Below are positions 32,182 through 38,900 of a stretch of DNA of 38,900 nucleotides, piece by piece. Location of the stretch: contig NZ_LSJA01000180.1 of the NCBI RefSeq assembly GCF_001556515.1, positions 1 to 38,900 of the forward strand, given 5' to 3'. Position 1 is the first letter of the stretch. The number at the start of each line of letters is the position of its first letter. Made by a program: the position numbers and the translations under genes. The DNA is from Caulobacter sp. CCH9-E1. GTDB lineage: Bacteria > Pseudomonadota > Alphaproteobacteria > Caulobacterales > Caulobacteraceae. The notes under the pieces are model-generated. The model saw nothing but the letters and a program-made list of their open reading frames with translations. It ran no database searches and was not told where the DNA came from.

Positions 32182-32895
32182 TCAGCCGACCTGCGGCAGA
32201 GCCTCGGCCCGGCTCTCGTCCAGATAGCGCGCGCCGGTCGGCTTCAGCTGGGCGTCCAGCTCGATGACCAGCGGGTTGCCGGTCGGGATCTCGACGCCGA
32301 CGATCTTGTCGTCCGGCACCTGGAACAGGTGCTTGACGATGGCGCGCAGCGAGTTGCCGTGCGCGGCGACCAGGACGGTCTCGCCAGCTTTCAGATGCGG
32401 GGCGATGTCGCTTTCCCAATAGGGCAGCACGCGAACCAGGGTCGTGGCCAGGCTCTCGGTCGACGGCAGGCTCGCGCCCTTGTAGCGGCGGTCCTTGGCG
32501 AAGTCGTACTCGCCGCCCGGCGCCAGCTCCGGCGGCGGGATGTCGTACGAGCGGCGCCAGATCGTGACCTGCTCGACGCCGTGCTTCTCGGCCGTCTCGG
32601 CCTTGTTCAGGCCCGTCAGGCCGCCGTAGTGACGCTCGTTCAGGCGCCAGTCCTTGGTCACCGGCACGAAGCTCTGCTTGGCCGCATCGAGCGCCAGGTT
32701 GCACGTGCGGATGGCGCGGGTCTGGACCGAGGTGAAGGCCTGGTCGATGTCGAGCCCGGCCTTGGCGATCAATTCGCCGCCTTTGCGCGCCTGGGCCTCG
32801 CCCTCGGCCGTCAGGTCGACGTCGACCCAGCCCGTGAAGCGGTTTTCCAGGTTCCACTGGCTCTGGCCGTGGCGGAGCAGGACGAGGGTCGGCAT
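32182..32895 (-). CDS. gpmA: 2,3-bisphosphoglycerate-dependent phosphoglycerate mutase
   Basis: This 237-residue protein is of the histidine phosphatase superfamily. LLRHGQSQWNLENRFTGWVDVDLTAEG contains phospho-His9. WRLNERHYGGLTGLNK is specific to the cofactor-dependent mutases, and VAAHGNSLRAIVKHL has the second catalytic His. It interconverts 3- and 2-phosphoglycerate in glycolysis and gluconeogenesis. The length fits the dPGM family (about 240). It is monocistronic as far as seen, upstream of the pentapeptide genes on the same strand. Confidence 0.96.
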   Translation of the reverse strand: MPTLVLLRHGQSQWNLENRFTGWVDVDLTAEGEAQARKGGELIAKAGLDIDQAFTSVQTRAIRTCNLALDAAKQSFVPVTKDWRLNERHYGGLTGLNKAETAEKHGVEQVTIWRRSYDIPPPELAPGGEYDFAKDRRYKGASLPSTESLATTLVRVLPYWESDIAPHLKAGETVLVAAHGNSLRAIVKHLFQVPDDKIVGVEIPTGNPLVIELDAQLKPTGARYLDESRAEALPQVG

Positions 32896-33027
32896 CGGGC
32901 TTCCTTCAGAATGGAGGGCGAGGTCGGGCTTATGTCAGGGCGGGCTAAGACCAGCCGCTTCCAGCGTCAAGCGCGGATGGCGCCCGCGCCCCCTCCCCCC
33001 GGCGCTCGCCCGTGCTATAGGCGGGCC

Positions 33028-33276
33028 ATGCCTGATCGCATCTTTATGCCGTTGATGGGGCTGATCGCCCTCGTGCTGATCGCCTTCTCCCTCGTCTGGC
33101 CGCAAGGCCAGGGCGCGCGCTCGTGGGGGCCCTTCGGCCATACGCCGGTCCAGCAGACGCCGGAGATGAAGGCGAAGATCCAGCGTGAGAAGGACGCCGC
33201 CGCGCGTCGGAACGAGGCGGCCCGCAAGGCTGTCGAAGCGGCCAGCCAGGCCCAGTCCCGCCAGGACGACCAATGA
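33028..33276 (+). CDS. Small single-pass membrane protein, 82 aa
   Basis: After MPDRIF there is one hydrophobic segment (about 7-24, MPLMGLIALVLIAFSLVWP), then a tail rich in Ala/Lys/Glu (MKAKIQREKDAAARRNEAARKAVEAASQAQSRQ) that should form a charged coiled coil. I do not recognise a family. Its stop overlaps the start of kdsD in ATGA, so the two are translationally coupled. No good ribosome-binding site precedes ATG 33028. It is not LptC or KdsC, which accompany KdsD in enterobacteria. Confidence 0.75.
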   Translation: MPDRIFMPLMGLIALVLIAFSLVWPQGQGARSWGPFGHTPVQQTPEMKAKIQREKDAAARRNEAARKAVEAASQAQSRQDDQ

Positions 33277-34229
33277 GCGCCTTCGACGCGATCGCCGTCG
33301 GCCGGCGGGTGCTGAGCGTCGAGGCCGACGCGCTCAAGACCTTGTCCCAATCGCTGGACGAGGCCTTCGTCCAGGCCGTCGAGACCTTGTTCAACGCCAA
33401 GGGCCGGATCGTCTGCACCGGCATCGGCAAGTCCGGCCACGTGGCGCGCAAGATCGCCGCGACCCTGGCCTCGACCGGCGCCCAGGCGATGTTCGTCCAT
33501 CCGGCCGAGGCCAGCCACGGCGACCTCGGCATGATCGGCCCGGATGATGTGATCCTGGCGCTGTCGAAGTCCGGCGAGGCGCGCGAGCTGTCGGACACGA
33601 TCGCCTACGCCAAGCGCTTCTCGATCCCGCTGATCGCCATGACCGCCTTTGAGGACAGCCAGCTGGGTCGCGGCGGCGACATCGTGCTGCGCCTGCCCGA
33701 CGCGCCCGAAGCCACCGCCGAGGTCAACGCTCCGACCACCTCGACCACGCTGCAGATCGCCCTGGGCGACGCCATCGCCGTGGCGCTGCTCGAGAGACGC
33801 GGCTTCACGGCCAGCGACTTCCGGGTCTTCCATCCGGGCGGCAAGCTGGGCGCCATGCTGCGCACGGTCGCCGACCTGATGCATGGCGAGGGCGAGCTGC
33901 CGCTGATCGGCGTCGACGCGCCCATGCCCGACGCCCTTCTGGTGATGAGCGAAAAGCGCTTTGGCGCGGTCGGCGTCGTCGACAACCAGGGCCGCCTCGC
34001 CGGCCTGATCACCGACGGCGACCTGCGCCGGCACATGGACGGCCTGCTCCAGCATACCGCCGGCGAGGTCATGACCCGCGCCCCGCTGGTCATCGCCCCC
34101 GGCGCGTTGGCGGCCGAGGCGCTGAAGCTGATGAACGATCGCCGGATCACGGTGCTGTTCGTGGTCGAGGCTGAACGTCCCGTCGGCGTCCTGCATGTCC
34201 ACGATCTGCTCCGCGCCGGCGTGATCTAG
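33273..34229 (+). CDS. kdsD: Arabinose-5-phosphate isomerase
   Basis: This 318-residue protein has an SIS sugar-isomerase domain (about 35-165: GRIVCTGIGKSGHVARKIAATLASTG, HPAEASHGDLGMI, ILALSKSGEARE) followed by two CBS domains (about 200-318, ending VGVLHVHDLLRAGVI). This is the KdsD/KpsF/GutQ layout. It turns ribulose-5-phosphate into arabinose-5-phosphate, the first step to Kdo for lipopolysaccharide. It overlaps the small membrane gene by four bases. Confidence 0.94.
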   Translation: MSAFDAIAVGRRVLSVEADALKTLSQSLDEAFVQAVETLFNAKGRIVCTGIGKSGHVARKIAATLASTGAQAMFVHPAEASHGDLGMIGPDDVILALSKSGEARELSDTIAYAKRFSIPLIAMTAFEDSQLGRGGDIVLRLPDAPEATAEVNAPTTSTTLQIALGDAIAVALLERRGFTASDFRVFHPGGKLGAMLRTVADLMHGEGELPLIGVDAPMPDALLVMSEKRFGAVGVVDNQGRLAGLITDGDLRRHMDGLLQHTAGEVMTRAPLVIAPGALAAEALKLMNDRRITVLFVVEAERPVGVLHVHDLLRAGVI

Positions 34230-34328
34230 GTCACATCTGATTTTTCCGAACCTTGTCATGTGATCGCGCTAGTCGCCCTCGATCTGGGCGGCTAAAGCGA
34301 CTTCGTCACAACTGAAGCGAGCTTCTCG

Positions 34329-35825
34329 ATGTTCTCCGCGCCGCGCGCCGATCTCGTTCCCAATACCGCCGCCTATGAAAACGAGCCGCTGGTCAAGGCG
34401 ACGGGCTTTCGTGAGTACGATGCGCGCTGGCTGTTCGGGCCCGAGATCAACCTGTTGGGCGTCCAGGCGCTGGGCCTGGGCCTGGGGACCTACATCCATG
34501 AGCTGGGCCAATCCAAGATCGTGGTCGGCCACGACTTCCGCTCGTACTCGTCCTCGATCAAGAACGCCCTGATCCTGGGCCTGATCAGCGCCGGCTGCGA
34601 GGTGCACGACATCGGCCTGGCCTTGTCGCCCACCGCCTATTTCGCCCAGTTCGACCTCGACATTCCGTGCGTGGCCATGGTGACCGCCAGCCACAACGAG
34701 AACGGCTGGACCGGCGTGAAAATGGGGGCCCAGAAGCCGCTGACCTTTGGCCCTGACGAGATGAGCCGCCTGAAGGAAATCGTCCTCGGCGCCCAGTTCG
34801 TCGAGCGTCCGGGCGGCAAGCTGGTCCGTGTCGAGGGCGAGGCCCAGCGCTATATCGACGACGTCGCCAAGCGCGCCAGCCTGAAGCGCCCGCTGAAGGT
34901 GATCGCCGCCTGCGGCAACGGCACGGCCGGCGCCTTCGTGGTCGAGGCCCTGAAGAAGATGGGCGTGGCCGAAGTGATCCCGATGGACACCGACCTCGAC
35001 TACACCTTCCCCAAGTACAATCCGAACCCCGAGGACCACGAGATGCTGCACGAGATGGCGAAAGCCGTCCGTGAGCATGGCGCGGACATCGCCCTGGGCT
35101 TCGACGGCGACGGCGACCGCTGCGGCGTGGTCGATGACGAGGGCGAGGAGATCTTCGCCGACAAGATTGGCCTGATGCTGGCCCGTGACCTGGCCCCGCT
35201 GCACCCCGGCGCGACCTTCGTGGTCGACGTCAAGTCGACCGGCCTCTACGCCACCGACGAGATCCTGGCCAAGCACGGCTGCACGACGCTCTACTGGAAG
35301 ACCGGCCACAGCTACATCAAGCGCAAGAGCGCCGAGCTGGGCGCCCTGGCCGGCTTCGAGAAGAGCGGCCACTTCTTCATGAACGGCGAGCTGGGCCGCG
35401 GCTATGACGACGGCCTGGTGGCCGCCGCCGCCATCCTGTCGATGCTGGACCGCAATCCGGGCAAGAAGCTCTCGGAACTGAAGAAGGCCCTGCCGGTGGC
35501 CTTCACCTCCCTGACCATGAGCCCGCACTGCGACGACGAGAAGAAGTACGGCGTCGTCGCCGACGTGGTGAAGGAGTACGAGGATCTGTTCGCCGCCGGC
35601 GGTTCGATCCTGGGCCGCAAGATCACCGAGGTGATCACGGTCAACGGCGTGCGGGTGCACCTGGAGGACGGCTCCTGGGTGCTGGTCCGCGCCTCGTCGA
35701 ACAAGCCCGAGATCGTGGTGGTGGTCGAGAGCACCCAGTCGGAAGACGACATGCGCGCCCTCTTCCGCCAGGAGGTCAAGCCACGCCTGGGCGACCGGGT
35801 CGGCAAGTATAATCAGGAGATCTGA
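34329..35825 (+). CDS. Phosphomannomutase/phosphoglucomutase
   Basis: This 498-residue protein is of the alpha-D-phosphohexomutase family. The catalytic Ser121 is in VTASHNENGWTG, and metal-binding Asp259, Asp261 and Asp263 are in FDGDGDRCGVVDD. The sugar-binding GEKSGH-like motif is GFEKSGHFFMNGELGRG, and the phosphate-binding C-terminal part reads VLVRASSNKPEIVVVVESTQSED. AlgC/ManB-type enzymes of this size interconvert the 1- and 6-phosphates of mannose or glucose for envelope polysaccharides. It follows kdsD by 99 bases, fitting a shared role in envelope sugars. The sugar specificity cannot be decided from sequence alone. Confidence 0.93.
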   Translation: MFSAPRADLVPNTAAYENEPLVKATGFREYDARWLFGPEINLLGVQALGLGLGTYIHELGQSKIVVGHDFRSYSSSIKNALILGLISAGCEVHDIGLALSPTAYFAQFDLDIPCVAMVTASHNENGWTGVKMGAQKPLTFGPDEMSRLKEIVLGAQFVERPGGKLVRVEGEAQRYIDDVAKRASLKRPLKVIAACGNGTAGAFVVEALKKMGVAEVIPMDTDLDYTFPKYNPNPEDHEMLHEMAKAVREHGADIALGFDGDGDRCGVVDDEGEEIFADKIGLMLARDLAPLHPGATFVVDVKSTGLYATDEILAKHGCTTLYWKTGHSYIKRKSAELGALAGFEKSGHFFMNGELGRGYDDGLVAAAAILSMLDRNPGKKLSELKKALPVAFTSLTMSPHCDDEKKYGVVADVVKEYEDLFAAGGSILGRKITEVITVNGVRVHLEDGSWVLVRASSNKPEIVVVVESTQSEDDMRALFRQEVKPRLGDRVGKYNQEI

Positions 35826-35840
35826 TCGGGTTTCTTCCCA

Positions 35841-35952
35841 GCCTTCCTGGGCCTTGCGCCCAGGACCCATGCTGGCGGCGGGCGCGACTGCTCCGCGATC
35901 GCGCGGCTGAAGGACCATGGCTTCAGCCCCAACGCGAAAGGCCCAGGAAGGC
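35841..35952. repeat. Branched inverted-repeat element with alternative pairing
   Basis: The outer arms 35841-35855 and 35938-35952 are perfect 15-bp reverse complements. Inside lie CCGCG/CGCGG (35893-35906) and GGCTGAAG/CTTCAGCC (35905-35928) hairpins, and GCGCCC/GGGCGC (35856-35885). The left arm can instead fold locally: TCCTGGGC (35845-35852) with GCCCAGGA (35858-35865). There is no U-run. Confidence 0.75.
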
Positions 35953-36008
35953 GGAGAACTTTCAGGTACGCTCTTCTTCTTCGGGCGCTGATCGTCTAAC
36001 CCCAAGCC

Positions 36009-36446
36009 ATGATCAGGCTCCGTCCCTCCCGCCCCGACGACGGCCCACGGGTCGTCGAGATCTGGGCCGCCGCCGTGGACGCCACGCACGACTTCCTCAG
36101 CCCCGAGGACCGCGCGGCGATCGGCCGTGAGGTCGAGGCCTTTCTGCCCAGCGCGCCGCTGACGGTCGCCGTCGACCGCCGCGATCGGCCTGTCGGCTTC
36201 ATGCTGATCGACGGCTCGCACATGGAGGCGCTGTTCATCGATCCCGAGCATCGCGACGCCGGCGTCGGCCGGATGCTGATCGAGTACGCCCTGGCGGTGC
36301 ATCCGATCCTGACCACCGACGTCAACGAGCAGAACGACCAGGCGATCGGCTTTTACCGCCACATGGGCTTCGAGCCGACGGGCTGGTCGGCGACCGACGG
36401 CCAGGGCCGCGCCTATCCGCTGATCCATCTGCGCTTTGGCGTCTGA
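36009..36446 (+). CDS. GNAT acetyltransferase
   Basis: This 145-residue protein is of the GNAT N-acetyltransferase family. It starts MIRLRPSRPDDGPRVVEIWAAAVDATHDFLSPED, as in the YjaB-type group. The acetyl-CoA motif is ALFIDPEHRDAGVGRMLIEYAL, and VNEQNDQAIGFYRHMGFEPTG is the usual C-terminal block. The substrate is unknown. It lies just after the branched inverted-repeat element and 46 bases before the amidohydrolase. Confidence 0.93.
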   Translation: MIRLRPSRPDDGPRVVEIWAAAVDATHDFLSPEDRAAIGREVEAFLPSAPLTVAVDRRDRPVGFMLIDGSHMEALFIDPEHRDAGVGRMLIEYALAVHPILTTDVNEQNDQAIGFYRHMGFEPTGWSATDGQGRAYPLIHLRFGV

Positions 36447-36491
36447 GCGGTTCGGGTTTAGCTGCGCGTCCATCTTCCGAACGAGTCGCCC

Positions 36492-37769
36492 ATGCGCCGC
36501 CTGCTCACCGCCCTCGCCCTGATCCTGACGCCTGGCCTCGCCCAGGCCGCTCAGCCGATCCTGCTGAAGCCCGCCAAGGTGTGGACCGCCGAGGACGCGG
36601 GGCCGCCGCGCGCCGGCTGGGCCGTGCTGGTCAAGGACGACAGGATCGCCGCCGTTGGCCCGCTGGCCTCGATCGACGCGACGGGCGCCCAGGTCATCGA
36701 CCTGCCCGGCGCGACGGTGATCCCCGGCCTGATGGACCTGCACAGCCACCTCTTTCTACATCCGTACAACGAGACGTCCTGGGACGATCAGGTGCTGAAG
36801 GAGAGCCCGACCTATCGGACCCTGCGCGCCGGCCCGCAGGCCAAGGCGACGCTGGAGGCGGGCTTCACGACTCTGCGGGACCTGGGCACCGAAGGCGTGG
36901 GCGCGGCCGACGTTCCGCTGAAGAAGGCGATCAATGACGGCCTGATCCCAGGTCCGCGCCTGTTCGTCGCCACCAAGGCCATCGTGGCCACCGGCGCCTA
37001 CGGCCCGGCGCGGCGCAACTTCAATCCCGAGGCCGAAATCCCGCAGGGCGCCCAGGAAGCCAGCGGCGTTCCCGAGGTGATCAAGGCCGTCCGCGAGCAG
37101 GCGGGCGCCGGGGCTGACTGGATCAAGGTCTACGCCGACTACCGTGTTGGACCGGATGGGTCCACGCAGCCGACGTTCAGCCTCGAGGAGCTGAAGGCCC
37201 TGGTCGAGACGGCCCATTCCGGCGGCCGCCCCGTCTCGGCCCACGCCTCCAGCGACGAGGGCATGCGCCGCGCCGTCCTGGCCGGGGTCGACACGATCGA
37301 GCATGGCTATGGCGGCTCGGAGGCGACCTTCAAGCTGATGGCCGAGAAGGGCGTCGTCTTCTTCCCGACCCTGACCGCGGTCGAGAGCACCTCGACCTAT
37401 TTCGGCGGCTATGTCGCCGGCAAGACTCCGCCGACGGCGGCCATGCGCAACGCCGACCGCGCCTTCAAGCTGGCCCTGAAGAGCGGGGTGACCATCGGCA
37501 TGGGCAGCGACGTCGGGGTGTTCCGGCATGGCGACAACGCCCGCGAGCTCGTGCTGATGGTCAAGGCGGGCATGACCCCGGTCCAGGCCCTGCTGGCCGC
37601 GACGGCGGTGGACGCCAAGGCCCTGGGAAAGGCCGACAGCCTGGGCCAGCTGAAGCCCGGCTATCTGGCCGACCTCGTGGCGGTGAAGGGTGATCCGACG
37701 CAAACGATCGAGGCGACCCGCGACGTCATGCTGGTCGTCAAGGGCGGACAAATCATCACCCGCCGCTGA
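36492..37769 (+). CDS. Exported amidohydrolase
   Basis: This 425-residue protein has a signal peptide (1-20, ending AQAAQ). The amidohydrolase fold shows His84-x-His86 in MDLHSHLF, a possible carboxylated Lys in DWIKVYAD, His in [16 protein letters not shown], and the metal Asp in GSDVGVF. This is the COG1228 group, which includes Caulobacter-type Xaa-Arg/Xaa-Pro peptidases and imidazolonepropionase relatives. Export suggests cleavage of amides or peptides in the periplasm. The substrate is unknown. It is followed by the exported nucleosidase-like gene 78 bases on. Confidence 0.9.
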   Translation: MRRLLTALALILTPGLAQAAQPILLKPAKVWTAEDAGPPRAGWAVLVKDDRIAAVGPLASIDATGAQVIDLPGATVIPGLMDLHSHLFLHPYNETSWDDQVLKESPTYRTLRAGPQAKATLEAGFTTLRDLGTEGVGAADVPLKKAINDGLIPGPRLFVATKAIVATGAYGPARRNFNPEAEIPQGAQEASGVPEVIKAVREQAGAGADWIKVYADYRVGPDGSTQPTFSLEELKALVETAHSGGRPVSAHASSDEGMRRAVLAGVDTIEHGYGGSEATFKLMAEKGVVFFPTLTAVESTSTYFGGYVAGKTPPTAAMRNADRAFKLALKSGVTIGMGSDVGVFRHGDNARELVLMVKAGMTPVQALLAATAVDAKALGKADSLGQLKPGYLADLVAVKGDPTQTIEATRDVMLVVKGGQIITRR

Positions 37770-37847
37770 TCGGCGTCGGAAACGCGAGGAGGCCTTGGGC
37801 TCGGGCCGTCCCGCCGCTAAGCAGGCGGGACTGTTCAAGGAGTCGCC

Positions 37848-38741
37848 ATGCGCCTGCCCGCCCTCGTCCTGGCCTTCGTGGCCCTGCTGGTCTCGCCCGC
37901 CCTCGCCCAGCGCCTGGACGAGACGCCGCGCGTGGCGGTGATCTCGGCTTTCCCGCCCGAGATCGGCGCGCTGAACGCCGCGACCCAGGATCAGAAGACC
38001 TTCGACGTCCAGGGCGTGAAGTTCATGACCGGCCAGATGGAGGGCAAGCCGGTGGTGGTGTTCCTCAGCGGCGTTTCGATGGTCAACGCGGCCATGACCA
38101 CCCAGATGGCGCTGGACCGTTTCAACATCACGCGCATCGTCTTCTCGGGCATCGCTGGCGGCGTCGACGAGGGCCTCGACATCGGCGACGTGGTCGTGGC
38201 CGACCGCTGGGCCCAGAACCTGGAGAGCGCCTTCGCCCGCGAGACCGACAAGGGCTTCGAGGTCTCGGCCAGCATCCGCAACAGCACCCTGCCCAACTAC
38301 GGCATGATCTTCCCGCGCGCGATCATCCTGCCGTCGGCGCCGGAGGGTCGCGTGTGGTTCCCGTCCGATCCTTCCCTGCTTGAGACCGCCAAGACGGTGG
38401 CCGCCTCGGTCGCCCTGCAGCGCTGCGCCGCCGACAAGTGCCTGGTCCATCCGCCCAAGGTGGTGATCGGCGGCGCCGGCGTCTCGGCGCCGGTGTTCCT
38501 CGACAACGCCGCCTATCGCAAATACCTGCGCTCGGCTTTCGAGGCCCGGGTGGTCGACATGGAGAGCGCCGCCGTGGCCCACGTGGCCCTGGTCAACAAG
38601 ACCCCGTTCATCGCCTTCCGCAGCCTGTCGGACCTGGCCGGCGGCGGCGCGGGCGCCAACGAGATGCACACCTTCATGGCGCTCGCCTCCGACAATTCGG
38701 CGACGGTGGTGAAGGCGTTCGTCAAGGCGCTGCCGAACTAG
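37848..38741 (+). CDS. Exported MTA/SAH nucleosidase-like protein
   Basis: This 297-residue protein has a signal peptide (1-20, ending ALAQ). The phosphorylase-superfamily fold follows: VAVISAFPPEIGALNAATQ, VVVFLSGVSMVNAAMTTQMALDRFNITRIVFSGIAGGVD, IGDVVVADRW, and FEARVVDMESAAVAHVAL, where the Met-Glu pair binds the nucleoside sugar. PFIAFRSLSDLAGGGAGAN carries the catalytic Asp near Ser. Cytoplasmic members (MtnN) split methylthioadenosine and adenosylhomocysteine; an exported form would act on external nucleosides. ATG 37848 has AAGGAG seven bases upstream. It probably shares a transcript with the amidohydrolase. Confidence 0.9.
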   Translation: MRLPALVLAFVALLVSPALAQRLDETPRVAVISAFPPEIGALNAATQDQKTFDVQGVKFMTGQMEGKPVVVFLSGVSMVNAAMTTQMALDRFNITRIVFSGIAGGVDEGLDIGDVVVADRWAQNLESAFARETDKGFEVSASIRNSTLPNYGMIFPRAIILPSAPEGRVWFPSDPSLLETAKTVAASVALQRCAADKCLVHPPKVVIGGAGVSAPVFLDNAAYRKYLRSAFEARVVDMESAAVAHVALVNKTPFIAFRSLSDLAGGGAGANEMHTFMALASDNSATVVKAFVKALPN

Positions 38742-38827
38742 GCGCGGTTTTCCCGCTTCACGCGATCGCTCGCTGAAGGGATGGAAGGGAATGCGGAGCG
38801 CCCGGGCGACGCCCGGAGGTTTGGATA

Positions 38828-38900
38828 GTGATTACCGTTTCGACGAAGCCTAGACGCTCCGCGCAGCCGTTATCCGGTGAGCCTTCGACGCGCGGGGTTT
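38828..38900 (+). CDS. Start of a gene running off the window
   Basis: GTG at 38828 has GGAGG eight bases upstream (38815-38819) and opens a frame MITVSTKPRRSAQPLSGEPS and on to the end, 24 codons with no stop. I do not recognise the product from so little sequence. A hairpin CCGGGC/GCCCGG (38802-38816) covers the first two bases of the ribosome-binding site, and GCGGAGCG (38793-38800) can pair with CGCTCCGC (38855-38862) across the start. Confidence 0.5.
   Translation, partial: MITVSTKPRRSAQPLSGEPSTRGV

Noticed and set aside
34269..36749. Very long open frame (826 codons) on the minus strand
   Set aside because: It runs antisense to the phosphomutase, GNAT and amidohydrolase genes and across the inverted-repeat element. 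It has no family likeness and is rich in His, Asp, Gly and Gln, as expected for the antisense of high-GC codons.
36756..38669. Long open frame (637 codons) on the minus strand
   Set aside because: It is antisense to two clear exported enzymes, with no ribosome-binding site or recognisable domain. It is an artefact of high GC.
38742..38900. Known structured RNA (RNase P, tmRNA, SRP, cobalamin riboswitch)
   Set aside because: Several hairpins are present, but none of the conserved core motifs of these RNAs is seen, and a coding start with ribosome-binding site explains the end better.
1..38900. Mobile elements, prophage genes, CRISPR arrays, toxin-antitoxin pairs
   Set aside because: No transposase, integrase, regularly spaced repeats or toxin-like pairs were seen. 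The small XRE gene pairs with membrane proteins, not with a toxin.

Overview
The window is a gene-dense, high-GC, ordinary-looking stretch of an alphaproteobacterial chromosome. It is almost certainly from Caulobacter (C. vibrioides/segnis type). The best marker is a full-length GcrA, the Caulobacter cell-cycle regulator, at 20017-20535. Supporting markers are a long-form dCTP deaminase, MetZ, ApaG, HslO, a DUF2093 protein, an exonuclease VII large subunit and an alphaproteobacterial-style small heat-shock gene. No insertion sequence, integrase, phage gene or CRISPR array is visible, and base composition looks even.

Layout. 1-1782: end of a tyrosine-biosynthesis dehydrogenase, a DUF6065 protein and an exported EF-hand protein. 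2200-6016: a membrane hybrid histidine kinase, a ToxR/CadC-like membrane regulator divergent from a secreted S41 protease-like protein, and tRNA-Gly(CCC). 6094-10627: an HD/PhnZ-like protein, TraB/GumN, an exported alpha/beta hydrolase, and a four-gene operon of three small membrane proteins plus a 64-aa XRE regulator with paired palindromic operators. 10830-17528: dcd, metZ, apaG, an unknown gene, hslO, argF and argD. 17681-22390: VOC protein and TetR regulator with a perfect operator, an ABC-2 permease, then gcrA, xseA and DUF2093. 22601-28689: CheY-like regulator, LpxL-type acyltransferase, XRE regulator, hisN, lipase-like hydrolase, SCP2 protein, and two tandem exported methyltransferase-fold paralogs. 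28921-32895: Hsp20 behind a ROSE-type RNA thermometer, two tandem pentapeptide-repeat proteins and gpmA. 33028-38900: small membrane protein, kdsD, phosphomanno/glucomutase, GNAT, exported amidohydrolase, exported MTA/SAH-nucleosidase-like protein, and the start of another gene.

How the genes work together. Most are housekeeping: arginine (argD-argF), methionine (metZ), histidine (hisN) and tyrosine (tyrC) synthesis, nucleotide and DNA metabolism (dcd, xseA), envelope sugars and lipids (kdsD, phosphomutase, LpxL-like), and stress proteins (hslO, hsp20). Regulatory genes are unusually frequent: hybrid kinase, one-component membrane regulator, two XRE, TetR, CheY-like and GcrA.

The most interesting signals are non-coding. 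They are a hairpin element found twice, each time overlapping a stop codon and with compensatory stem changes; a 112-nt branched element with alternative pairings; a ROSE-like thermometer; a TetR operator that touches the start codon of an apparently leaderless gene; paired operators for the XRE/membrane operon; and a cluster of GANTC and CtrA-like sites before gcrA. No wholly new system could be demonstrated from sequence alone.
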